The notes under the pieces were generated by a model, which saw nothing but the letters and a program-made list of their open reading frames with translations, had not been told where the DNA came from and did no database searches. Below, piece after piece: positions 1 through 7,113 of a stretch of 17,083 nucleotides of DNA (position 1 is its first letter; each line of letters opens with the position of its first letter). Both the position numbers and the translations under genes were made by a program. Location of the stretch: NCBI GenBank assembly GCA_013202595.1, contig JABMPV010000114.1:1-17083 (forward strand), in the 5' to 3' direction. This stretch comes from a bacterium (GTDB taxonomy: Bacteria; Actinomycetota; Acidimicrobiia; Spongiisociales; UBA11373).

Positions 1-820
1 GGACGTTCGAGGTCATCGCCCCCGCGGACACGAAGACGATCTCGGCGTCGTCCATGTGCCACGCCTCCAGCGGGCCGTAGGGCGTGCCGAACACCTCGCC
101 GAACTCCTTGCCTGCCTCGACGACGAGGTCCCTCGCGAAGTCGTGGCTCTCGTACATCTTGTGGCGCAGTTCGAAGTAGTGGTCCCGATTGACCAGACCG
201 CCGTAGGCCCGCGGCTCCGCGGGGTCCAGGTCGTACATGGGTTGGAACGATGGGAGGTACTCATCCACCTGGGCCCGGTCGTGTACCAACAGCGGCTCGG
301 ACGTGTGGGTGAGGATGAAGGCGTCCATCGCCACCATGGCCGGCAGATACGCCTGCTCGGCCACCCGGTACGCCCACAGGATGAAGTCCTGGGCCTCCTG
401 GACGTCCTCTGCGAAGAACATCATCCAACCCACATCGCGCTGGGACAGGATGTCGGTCTGCTCGCTCCAGATGGACCATCCGGGCGCCATGGCCCTGCTT
501 GCATTGGACAGGATGATCGGGAGGCGGGCACCGACTGCCCAGTGGAGCATTTCGTGCATCAGCGCGAGACCCTGGCCGCTGGTTGCTGTGTATGTCCGCG
601 CTCCGGCAGCAGACGCTCCGATGCATGCCGCCATGGCGGAGTGCTCGGACTCGACGGTGATGAACGTGGCGTCGAGTTTCCCTGAGGCCACGAGTTCGGA
701 GATCAGTTCGATGATGGTGGTCTGCGGGGTGATCGGGTAGGCAGAGACCACTTCGGCTCTGGCCAGCATCGCACCGTATGCGGCTGCGTGGTTCCCTGTG
801 AGGAGTTTGCGGTCAGACAC
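1..820 (-). CDS. 2-oxoacid:acceptor oxidoreductase alpha subunit (PorA-like), 3' end outside window
   Basis: Alpha subunit of a thiamine-diphosphate 2-oxoacid:acceptor oxidoreductase, which oxidatively decarboxylates a 2-oxoacid to its acyl-CoA. About 273 residues are visible and the C-terminus lies beyond the left edge. Family motifs seen are YPITPQT (about residues 28-34), VESEHSA (56-62, containing the conserved Glu of the TPP-enzyme pyrimidine domain) and TSGQGLALMHE (80-90). The GTG start at 820 is chosen because AAGGAG lies 7 nt upstream on the minus strand and the codon overlaps the stop of the upstream flavoprotein-ferredoxin gene by 8 bp, which indicates translational coupling. The beta subunit, which carries most of the TPP site, is not in the window and is expected just to the left. 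Pyruvate, branched-chain and aryl 2-oxoacids cannot be distinguished from this sequence. The family assignment is firm; the substrate is not. Confidence 0.93.
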   Translation of the reverse strand, partial: MSDRKLLTGNHAAAYGAMLARAEVVSAYPITPQTTIIELISELVASGKLDATFITVESEHSAMAACIGASAAGARTYTATSGQGLALMHEMLHWAVGARLPIILSNASRAMAPGWSIWSEQTDILSQRDVGWMMFFAEDVQEAQDFILWAYRVAEQAYLPAMVAMDAFILTHTSEPLLVHDRAQVDEYLPSFQPMYDLDPAEPRAYGGLVNRDHYFELRHKMYESHDFARDLVVEAGKEFGEVFGTPYGPLEAWHMDDAEIVFVSAGAMTSNV

Positions 821-2489
821 GTGCGAACTCCTTCTCAGGGACGTTGATGATGGCCGACCCGGGGCATTCGGTTGCGCAGATACCACACCCCTTGCAGACA
901 TCGAGGTCGAAGGTCGGCCCGTCATCCCAGGCTATGGCGACATCGGGGCAGAACGTGAAGCAGACCCCGCACGAGTTGCAGTGTCCGCAGGAGTAGCAGC
1001 GTTCGACCTCGGCGAGAGCCGCCGCTGCGGCGATGGTGGCCGCTTCCTCCACGAATCCGGCGGCGATCCGTTCGGCCGGTTCCATGTGCGGTAGGTGGAT
1101 GGCTCCCGACGACGAGACCGTCGCCCCGTTGACCTCTTTGTGGCCGACCACCTCCTCCGGGACCGCCGGAGACCATGGCGGAGGAGCAGCACCGGGGTTC
1201 AGCCGGCCGTGGATGGCGGCGGCCGCTCGCCGGCCGTCAGCGATGGCTGCGATGACCGTCTCGGGCCCGTGGGACAGATCCCCACCGACGTAGACGGTCT
1301 CGTGGGTGGTCTGGCCATCGGGGGCCACCTGCAGCCATCCGTCGTCACTGACCATGGCCGTCGGGAATGCGGCGAGATCCGCCGATTCGCCGATGGCTGT
1401 GAACACGGCATCGTAGGTCTCGGTGTGGGTGACGCCGGTCGGCTCGGGGCGGTGGCGGCCCGATTCGTCTGCGGGGCCGAGACGCATCTCGGCAACCGTC
1501 AATTGGATCTCCCCGTTCACCCTGGTTGCGGCGACGGGAAGGCTGAGGAACTCGAAACGGACACCGTCTTCTGCCGCCCGCTCGTACTCCTCTGCTATTG
1601 CCGGCATCTCGTCCTCTGTGCGGCGGTACAGGACGGCGGCGTCGGCACCGAGACGGAGCAGGACCCTGGCAACGTCCATGGCCGTGTTGCCGCCGCCCAC
1701 TACGGCGCAGTGGCGGCCGGGCAGGGTCGTCTCGCCCATTGCCACCGAGTTGAGGAAGTCCAATCCGGGCACCATCGCCTCTTCGCCGTCGATGCCCGCC
1801 CAACGCTCGCTCCATGCGCCGATGGCTACGAAGACCGCCTCGTACTCGTTCTCGAGACCGGCGAGGGTGATGTCGGATCCGAGGGAGACGCCCGTGCGGA
1901 ACTCGACGCCCATGTCCCTGAGCGCCGAGATCTCTGCGTCCACGACCGGGTCGGGCAGGCGGTAGTCCGGGATCCCGTAACGGAGCAGGCCGCCCGGCAG
2001 TTCCCGGCGCTCATACACGATGACGGCATGGCCCTCGCGCCGGAGGTAGTGAGCAGCGGAGAGGCCGGCCGGCCCCGAGCCGACGACTGCGACGGTGTGG
2101 CCGCTGTCGAGGCCGGCAGTCGGACGGGGCAGGCTGTCTGTGGCATCACCGAGATGGCGCTCCAGTGCGCGGATGGAGACGGCCCCGTCGTGGTGTGCCC
2201 TGTTGCATTCGCTCTCACAGGGATGCGGGCAGACCCGTCCGGTGATGCGGGGGAACGGGTTCGAGAGGTGGAAGAGATCGACGGCCTCCGCTACCCGGCC
2301 GCGCGCCAGCAGATCGAGGTAGTGCGGGACGGGTACACCTGCCGGACAGGCAGCTGTGCACGGGGCGGTGCGTCTGGTGAGTACCGGGCGGAGATTTCTC
2401 CACGCTCCGGTCTGCAGGACTCCGACTGTGGATCGGAGCGATACGGGGATCTCGGGATAGTCGTCTACGTGGCTGGTTCCCGCCACCAT
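813..2489 (-). CDS. GltD-like NAD(P)H/FAD oxidoreductase fused to a 2[4Fe-4S] ferredoxin (PorD-like)
   Basis: A 558-residue fusion. Residues about 40-100 hold the N-terminal Fe-S region of the glutamate-synthase small-subunit family (Cys44, Cys48, Cys87, Cys91, Cys95). Residues 131-430 are the two-dinucleotide-binding flavoprotein, with GSGPAG (137-142) for FAD and GGGNTA (265-270) for NAD(P)H, and a late VYVGGDLSHG FAD-contact segment. After a linker, residues 498-545 form a bacterial ferredoxin with Cys504/507/510/514 and Cys532/535/538/542, each set in CxxCxxCxxxCP spacing. Two further cysteines (498, 501) precede the first cluster. The ferredoxin half corresponds to the delta subunit of four-subunit 2-oxoacid oxidoreductases. 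The flavoprotein half should pass electrons to or from NAD(P). The ATG directly follows the gamma-subunit stop (TGA-ATG, no gap), with AGGAGG 4 nt upstream. The gene overlaps the alpha subunit by 8 bp. NAD versus NADP preference is not decidable by eye. Confidence 0.93.
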   Translation of the reverse strand: MVAGTSHVDDYPEIPVSLRSTVGVLQTGAWRNLRPVLTRRTAPCTAACPAGVPVPHYLDLLARGRVAEAVDLFHLSNPFPRITGRVCPHPCESECNRAHHDGAVSIRALERHLGDATDSLPRPTAGLDSGHTVAVVGSGPAGLSAAHYLRREGHAVIVYERRELPGGLLRYGIPDYRLPDPVVDAEISALRDMGVEFRTGVSLGSDITLAGLENEYEAVFVAIGAWSERWAGIDGEEAMVPGLDFLNSVAMGETTLPGRHCAVVGGGNTAMDVARVLLRLGADAAVLYRRTEDEMPAIAEEYERAAEDGVRFEFLSLPVAATRVNGEIQLTVAEMRLGPADESGRHRPEPTGVTHTETYDAVFTAIGESADLAAFPTAMVSDDGWLQVAPDGQTTHETVYVGGDLSHGPETVIAAIADGRRAAAAIHGRLNPGAAPPPWSPAVPEEVVGHKEVNGATVSSSGAIHLPHMEPAERIAAGFVEEAATIAAAAALAEVERCYSCGHCNSCGVCFTFCPDVAIAWDDGPTFDLDVCKGCGICATECPGSAIINVPEKEFARV

Positions 2490-3050
2490 TCAGCCTCCTA
2501 ATCGGGCCTCGTCGAATGCCTCTGATGCGGCAGCCCTGTTCTCGACCTTCTTGACCGGCACTTCCATCGAGATCGCCTCGAGCACGGCTTCGAGGTCCAC
2601 GATGCCGGTAGCCCTGGCGAATGCGCCGAGGATTGCCGTGTTGACCACCGGTTGTGCCCTACTCCCGAGCCCGTGGCGGATCGCGATTGCAGACGCGTCC
2701 ACGGTTGCCACGCGGTAGGACGGGTCGATCCCGAGGTCGCCAGGGGCTTCATCGGTGTTGACCACGATCCATCCCCCGGCCTTCAGGCCCGAGACGACCG
2801 ATCCCGTGTCGAGCAGCGTCGGGTCGAGGACGAGGATGTGGTCTGGCTCGGTGATGTCCTGGCGCACCAGCAGGCGATCGTCCTCTTCTGCGATCCGGGC
2901 GAACGCCACGACGGGAGCACCGCGGCGCTCTACCCCGTAGTCCGGATAGGACTGAACGAGGTGGCCTCTGAGGAATGCTGCCTCTGCGAGAGCCTTGGAG
3001 GCGACTACGGCGCCCTGCCCACCACGCCCGTGAATACGTAACTCAATCAT
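2490..3050 (-). CDS. 2-oxoacid:acceptor oxidoreductase gamma subunit (PorG-like)
   Basis: A 186-residue protein of normal length for the stand-alone gamma (catalytic domain III) subunit of 2-oxoacid:ferredoxin oxidoreductases, which helps form the CoA side of the active site. The N-terminus has the family signature HGRGGQG (residues 7-13), followed by a YGVERRGAP segment (about 38-46) and a VVNTAILGAF segment near 136-145. It is the first gene of the minus-strand operon gamma, flavoprotein-ferredoxin, alpha, and the next ATG abuts its stop. The ATG at 3050 gives the expected N-terminus (MIELRIHGRGGQG), although the upstream sequence offers only a weak G-rich ribosome-binding site. The promoter presumably lies in the 192-bp divergent gap shared with the LCP gene. 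Confidence 0.93.
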   Translation of the reverse strand: MIELRIHGRGGQGAVVASKALAEAAFLRGHLVQSYPDYGVERRGAPVVAFARIAEEDDRLLVRQDITEPDHILVLDPTLLDTGSVVSGLKAGGWIVVNTDEAPGDLGIDPSYRVATVDASAIAIRHGLGSRAQPVVNTAILGAFARATGIVDLEAVLEAISMEVPVKKVENRAAASEAFDEARLGG

Positions 3051-3177
3051 GTATCGACCCCATGGAACCGCATTCGGGGTCCCCTCGCTAGGGCCGATGG
3101 ACCCGCGCTAATTGGACCATGGAGGGACAGCACGGTCGTGGCGGTGTTCGGACACTCGTACTCGATTGGGACGCAGA

Positions 3178-3205
3178 CTGTGCACCCGCCGGGCCGGGTG
3201 CACAG
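3178..3205. promoter_or_regulatory. 11-bp inverted repeat in the divergent gap, possible operator or leader hairpin
   Basis: Perfect inverted repeat: CTGTGCACCCG at 3178-3188 and CGGGTGCACAG at 3195-3205, with a 6-nt spacer. It lies 37 bp before the chosen GTG of the LCP gene and 127 bp from the start of the gamma-subunit gene. It could be a dyad operator for a dimeric regulator serving either promoter, or an RNA hairpin in the LCP leader. There is no T-run after it in either direction, so a simple terminator is less likely. The rest of the 3051-3242 gap also contains a weaker GACCCC/GGGGTC inverted repeat (3056-3081). I cannot assign -35/-10 boxes with confidence. Confidence 0.5.
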
Positions 3206-3232
3206 ATCTCAGGGTCGGATAACGTGCAGGTT

Positions 3233-3238
3233 GGGAGG
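3233..3238 (+). promoter_or_regulatory. Ribosome-binding site deciding the LCP start
   Basis: GGGAGG sits 4 nt before the GTG at 3243. It supports that start over the GTG at 3138, which would add 35 residues of non-protein-like sequence encoded across the inverted repeat. Confidence 0.7.
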
Positions 3239-3242
3239 CACC

Positions 3243-4913
3243 GTGTCAGAGAGCGAACAGCAGAAGGTATGGCGCAGACCCCGCCCCCTGAGGGCGGCGG
3301 CCGTCTCTGTGCTGCTGCCCGGTTCGGGGCACTGGTGGGTCGGAAGGCGCAGGCGCGCCCTCGTCATCGGCGGCGTCTCCTTCGTCGGCCTGATCGGAGC
3401 GCTGTGGCTGGCTTCGCGCAGTGCCTACGACCTCCTCGAGTGGTTCGTCCAGCCGGCGTGGCTGTGGCTCGTGTTCTGGGGCAACGTCGCCGTGGCGGCC
3501 CTGCGGATGTTCGCCTCGTTCGACGCGTACCGGCTGGCTCCGGAGGTCAAACCCCCGCCCTCTCGCTGGCCAGTGCGCGCCGGCCTGGCGGCCATCGCGC
3601 TGCTGATAGCGCTGCCCCATGTCTTCGTCGGGGTCTATGCCATCGAAGCGATCGACCTGATCGAGACCGTGTTCGTGGACGACACCGTCCCGCCGCTGGC
3701 CGAACGCGAGCAGGAACTGCTGGCGCTCGGCGTGGATCCGACCGATCTGGGCCCCTCGGCACCACGCGAGACGACGACCACCATGTCGCCGCCGGCGACG
3801 TTCACTCCCCGGTCCGGGTTGAGCTCGGCTGAGGGCAAGGAGCTGATCCCCGAGTCCGATCTGAATCCGTACCGTCCCGAATTGGCGGTCCGGGAGGCCA
3901 ATCTCGCCAACGCCCCGTTCGAGTCGATCACCGATCGGTACGGGGACGAGCGGATCACGGTCCTGCTCGCCGGCGGCGATGCGGGGCCCTGCCGGTGGAG
4001 CATGCGGACCGACGTGATGATCGTGGCGAGCCTCAACCTGGAGACCGGCAAGGCCGCACTGTTCAGCCTCTCGCGTGACTTGGTCGAGACACCGCTTCCC
4101 TGGTGGGGGGAGTTCTTCGAGGACGAGGAGTTCGAGAGAGCGGTCCGCTCCGCCAAGAAGCTCGGAGAGGACCCGCCCGACCGTGAGACGTTCGAACCGT
4201 GCAACTGCTTCCCAAATCGGCTGAACGCGATCTGGACATACACCAACACCTGGGTCAGGACCTTCCCCGACGCACCCGATCCGGGGATGGAGGCGCTGCG
4301 CCAGACACTGTCGATGATGATGGGCCTCGACATCCAGTACTACGTGCTGGTCGACATGGCCGGGTTCGTCGACCTGATCGACTCTCTCGGCGGCATCGAC
4401 CTGTACGTCGCAGAGGCCATGGACGTCGGCTTCTCTCCGGCCAACGAGGGCGAGGATCCCGTGGTCGTGACGATCGAGGATCCGGGCCGCTATCACTTCG
4501 ACGGGCGCACGGCGCTGGCCTACGTGCGCAACAGGACCGGCAGCAGTGACTACACCCGCATGGAGCGCCAGCGCTGCATGATCCGGAGCCTCGCCGACGA
4601 GTTGGACCCGGGGAACGTGATCGCCCGATTCCCCGCCATCGCCGATGCCATCAAGAACAGCACCACCACCAATTTGCCCCTGTCGTTCGTGCCCGATCTG
4701 ATCAGGGCGGCGGCGTCACTCGACGCCGACTCGATCGCCACTGTCGCGTTCGCCTCTGGCTACAACGCAGAAGAGCGTGATGCGTGGGGTCTCCCGATCA
4801 TCGAGGCCGATCGGATCCGGGGGAAGGTGTGGTCGGTCCTGAATCAGATCGACGACGGCTCCGCTGATGCCGAACCACTGGCCAATCAGTGCGATCCGCC
4901 CGAGGCGGGCTGA
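3243..4913 (+). CDS. LCP (LytR-CpsA-Psr) family cell-wall glycopolymer ligase with multi-span N-terminus
   Basis: A 556-residue membrane protein. LCP enzymes transfer undecaprenyl-linked glycopolymers onto peptidoglycan outside the membrane. The N-terminus has a basic LPGSGHWWVGRRRR stretch, then three predicted membrane spans (about 41-58, 71-92, 113-133), a Thr/Pro-containing linker and an extracytoplasmic LCP domain from about 235 to 455. LCP features seen: RTD at 255-257, LSRD at 276-279, PNRLNA at 324-329, YYVLVDMAGFVDLIDSLGGID at about 366-386, AYVRNR at 426-431 and DYTRMERQ at 436-443, which together supply the Arg/Asp residues that bind pyrophosphate and metal. About 45 extra residues, acidic and with a CNC motif, separate SRD from PNRLNA. 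The C-terminal ~100 residues are less typical. The stop abuts the convergent GH1 stop. The exact polymer is not predictable. Confidence 0.9.
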   Translation: MSESEQQKVWRRPRPLRAAAVSVLLPGSGHWWVGRRRRALVIGGVSFVGLIGALWLASRSAYDLLEWFVQPAWLWLVFWGNVAVAALRMFASFDAYRLAPEVKPPPSRWPVRAGLAAIALLIALPHVFVGVYAIEAIDLIETVFVDDTVPPLAEREQELLALGVDPTDLGPSAPRETTTTMSPPATFTPRSGLSSAEGKELIPESDLNPYRPELAVREANLANAPFESITDRYGDERITVLLAGGDAGPCRWSMRTDVMIVASLNLETGKAALFSLSRDLVETPLPWWGEFFEDEEFERAVRSAKKLGEDPPDRETFEPCNCFPNRLNAIWTYTNTWVRTFPDAPDPGMEALRQTLSMMMGLDIQYYVLVDMAGFVDLIDSLGGIDLYVAEAMDVGFSPANEGEDPVVVTIEDPGRYHFDGRTALAYVRNRTGSSDYTRMERQRCMIRSLADELDPGNVIARFPAIADAIKNSTTTNLPLSFVPDLIRAAASLDADSIATVAFASGYNAEERDAWGLPIIEADRIRGKVWSVLNQIDDGSADAEPLANQCDPPEAG

Positions 4914-4915
4914 TC
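4893..4915. terminator. Hairpin spanning two convergent stop codons, possible bidirectional terminator
   Basis: Arms GATCCGCCCG (4893-4902) and CGGGCTGATC (4906-4915) pair with one mismatch around a 3-nt AGG loop. The right arm contains the LCP TGA (4911-4913) and most of the GH1 stop (complement of 4914-4916), which together form TGATCA. No T-run follows on either strand, so intrinsic termination would be weak. It may act by slowing polymerase or as an mRNA 3' stabiliser. Confidence 0.4.
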
Positions 4916-6263
4916 AGCCACGGATGAGTCGGGCGTACCAATGGAATGAGTCCTTCGGTGTCCGCTCGCCAGTGGCGAAATCCACGAAGACGAGACCGAA
5001 GCGCTGGCTGTACCCGAGCGACCACTCGAAGTTGTCCATGAAGCTCCAGACGTAGTAGCCGACGACGGGCACCCCCTGGGCAGCGGCGTCGGCTACCGCT
5101 TCGATGTGCTCGCTGAGATAGCGGATCCTGCGCTCGTCCCTCACCCGGCCGTCGGGGCCGGGTGCATCCGAGAAAGAGGCCCCGTTCTCGGTGACGATGA
5201 TCCGGTCGGGGCCGTAGTCGTCGTGGACCCTCTTCAAGAACTGCGAGAGAGCGGCCGGTGTGATCGGCCAGCCCATCTCCGTGTGGCCACCCGGAGGGTT
5301 CGGCCCGGGAGCGACGCCGGTGTCCTCGATCTCGTCTGCTCCGGCGGCCACGGTGAGGCTCGTGTAGTAGTTGACTCCGAGGAAGTCGATCGGAGCGGCG
5401 ATCTCCGCCATGTCCCCCTGCTGGTCGAATGGCGGCCTGGCACCCTCGAACCTGCCTCGATCCCGGTAGGTCGCGACGATGTCTTCGGGGTAACCCCGCC
5501 CGAACACCGGGTCGAAGAACCATCGGTTCCGAAAGCCATCGAAATGCCGTTGTGCTGCGAGATCAGCGGGATCGCTCGAAGCGGGCACTGTCGGACGGCA
5601 GTCGATGGTGATGCCTACCGAGGCCCCAGGGACATTGGCCCGAATGATCGGGACGGACCTGCCGTGCGACAGCAGCAGGTGATGTGCGGCGGGGAGGGCG
5701 GCTCGCCAATCTCGCAGGCCGGGTGCGTGGGCGCCTTCCAGGTATCCGAGCATTGAGGCGACCCACGGCTCGTTGTGGGTGATCCAGTGTTTCGCCCTGT
5801 CGCCGAGAGCGCTGCTCACCACATCTGCATAGTGGACAAAGGCGTCGACGGTGGCTCGTTCGGGCCAGCCGCCCCGATCCTGCAGTGCCTGGGGGAGATC
5901 CCAGTGGTACAGGGTCGGGCAGGGCTCGATCCCGTTGGCGAGCAGGGTGTCGACGAGACGGTCGTAGAAGTCGAGCCCGGCAGAGTTGACGACTCCGTGG
6001 CCATCGGGGATCACCCTGGTCCACGCGATCGAGAAGGAGTAGGTGTCCACTCCGAGGCGGGCCATCAAGGCCACGTCCTCCTCCATCCGTCGGTAGTGAT
6101 CGCAGGCGATGTCGCCCGTGTCACCTCCAGCGACGGTCCCCTTGGTCCGCACGAACCGATCCCAGATCGATTCCCCTGCCCCGTCTGAGAAGGGTGATCC
6201 CTCGATCTGGTAGGCCGACGTGGCGACCCCCCATGAGAACCCGTCGGCGAGTCGGCCGATCAC
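4914..6263 (-). CDS. GH1 beta-glucosidase / 6-phospho-beta-glycosidase family enzyme
   Basis: A 449-residue retaining glycosidase of family GH1, the usual length for bacterial beta-glucosidases. It has the GH1 N-terminus (FSWGVATSAYQIEG, residues 9-22), TLYHWDLP (117-124), the acid/base Glu165 in THNEPW, NYY (298-300), the nucleophile Glu359 in VTENGA and the late SFMDNFEWSLGY segment (407-418). The Glu-Trp at 413-414 is of the type found in plain beta-glucosidases. No signal peptide is visible, so it is probably cytoplasmic and acts on imported beta-linked disaccharides such as cellobiose. The GTG at 6263 is chosen because the homologous N-terminus begins there and it overlaps the upstream hydrolase stop as GTGA, implying coupling. 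The reading frame stays open much further upstream, but that part lies inside the hydrolase gene in another frame. There is no clear ribosome-binding site of its own. Confidence 0.94.
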   Translation of the reverse strand: MIGRLADGFSWGVATSAYQIEGSPFSDGAGESIWDRFVRTKGTVAGGDTGDIACDHYRRMEEDVALMARLGVDTYSFSIAWTRVIPDGHGVVNSAGLDFYDRLVDTLLANGIEPCPTLYHWDLPQALQDRGGWPERATVDAFVHYADVVSSALGDRAKHWITHNEPWVASMLGYLEGAHAPGLRDWRAALPAAHHLLLSHGRSVPIIRANVPGASVGITIDCRPTVPASSDPADLAAQRHFDGFRNRWFFDPVFGRGYPEDIVATYRDRGRFEGARPPFDQQGDMAEIAAPIDFLGVNYYTSLTVAAGADEIEDTGVAPGPNPPGGHTEMGWPITPAALSQFLKRVHDDYGPDRIIVTENGASFSDAPGPDGRVRDERRIRYLSEHIEAVADAAAQGVPVVGYYVWSFMDNFEWSLGYSQRFGLVFVDFATGERTPKDSFHWYARLIRG

Positions 6264-7042
6264 TTCAGCCGATCGTCCAGGAATGCGAGCACCCTGTCGA
6301 GCGTCGTGCGCGTGGGGTGGCCCGGTTCGTCGGTGAGATCCTCTGTGAGGACCGAGTGGGCGCGGCTGCCGATCCCGTGCTCTTCGTCGGGCGAGTCGAT
6401 GGGGACGGCGATGAACCCGTCTCCGAGAACCTCGATCAACGTGTCGAAGCGCTCTTCCGGGGCAGCCGTGTCGCCGGTGAATCGGAGGCCCAGCACCGGG
6501 CACCCGGCGGCCACCCGCGCCTTGATGATCTCCAGATCGCCTTGGGAGACGCCGAGATCGCGCTTGCGCTTCCCACCGAGTGACAGCGGCAGCGAGGGCT
6601 GGCTCAGAACGGGTGCCACCACCGATTCGTCGACCATCATCGCCAGTGCGAACCCACCGGTCAGGCACATTCCGATCGCACCGACGCCGGGCCCACCGAG
6701 TTCCTCGTGGAGTGAGGAGGCCAGGGCACGCAGCCACACAGTGATGGGACTGGTCGTGCCCGTGGCCAGGCACGTGAATTCGCGTGAGATGCATGCCCTG
6801 GCGATCGACGAGATGGTGTAGCCCATCGATGGGGGCTTGCCATCCGTTCCGAACAGCGAAGGCATAGCGACGGTGAACCTGCTCTCTGCCAGGCGGCGGC
6901 TGAAGGCGGCGACCAGGGGTGTGATGCCGGGCACCTCGTGGATGACGATCACGCCCGGTCCCGATCCCTTGCGGTGCACGGTTCGGGTCGCGCCGTCATG
7001 CGTGAACGATGAAGCCTCGAAGTCGCTCAGGTCGTCATGCAT
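6260..7042 (-). CDS. Dienelactone hydrolase family protein
   Basis: A 260-residue alpha/beta-hydrolase of the dienelactone hydrolase family. Seen: HEVPGI (35-40, with the Glu that in dienelactone hydrolase contacts the nucleophile), a cysteine nucleophile in GMCLTGG (124-130, Cys126), a TGD segment giving candidate Asp191, and candidate catalytic His229. The Cys-Asp-His triad fits the family. There is no signal peptide. It is coupled to the downstream GH1 gene by a GTGA overlap and follows the GTPase gene by 71 bp. In this context a role in hydrolysing lactones or esters connected with sugar metabolism is conceivable, but nothing in the sequence fixes the substrate. An out-of-frame ATG lies 4 nt after the chosen start. 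The ATG at 7042 is used because it opens the full-length family frame. Confidence 0.86.
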   Translation of the reverse strand: MHDDLSDFEASSFTHDGATRTVHRKGSGPGVIVIHEVPGITPLVAAFSRRLAESRFTVAMPSLFGTDGKPPSMGYTISSIARACISREFTCLATGTTSPITVWLRALASSLHEELGGPGVGAIGMCLTGGFALAMMVDESVVAPVLSQPSLPLSLGGKRKRDLGVSQGDLEIIKARVAAGCPVLGLRFTGDTAAPEERFDTLIEVLGDGFIAVPIDSPDEEHGIGSRAHSVLTEDLTDEPGHPTRTTLDRVLAFLDDRLK

Positions 7043-7096
7043 GCGCAGGACCCTAGGTATCTGCGGGCGCTCTTGGAGCGTGGGCGGATCGGATCC

Positions 7097-7110
7097 CCGG
7101 CGTCGGCCGG
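7097..7110 (-). terminator. Short GC hairpin after the GTPase stop, weak terminator candidate
   Basis: Arms CCGGC (7097-7101) and GCCGG (7106-7110) with a 4-nt loop begin 3 nt after the GTPase stop on the minus strand. No T-run follows. It may attenuate read-through into the hydrolase/GH1 pair or mean nothing. Confidence 0.2.
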
Positions 7111-7113
7111 TCT

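Noticed and set aside
1095..2501. 468-codon plus-strand open frame opposite the flavoprotein-ferredoxin gene
   Set aside because: Antisense shadow of a clearly recognised gene, of a kind common in GC-rich DNA; the implied protein has no recognisable domain.
3138..3242. Earlier GTG start for the LCP gene
   Set aside because: It would add 35 non-conserved residues encoded across a perfect inverted repeat, while the GTG at 3243 has a close GGGAGG.
3246..4496. 416-codon minus-strand open frame opposite the LCP gene
   Set aside because: His/Gln/Arg-rich shadow of the LCP coding sequence with no motif or ribosome-binding site.
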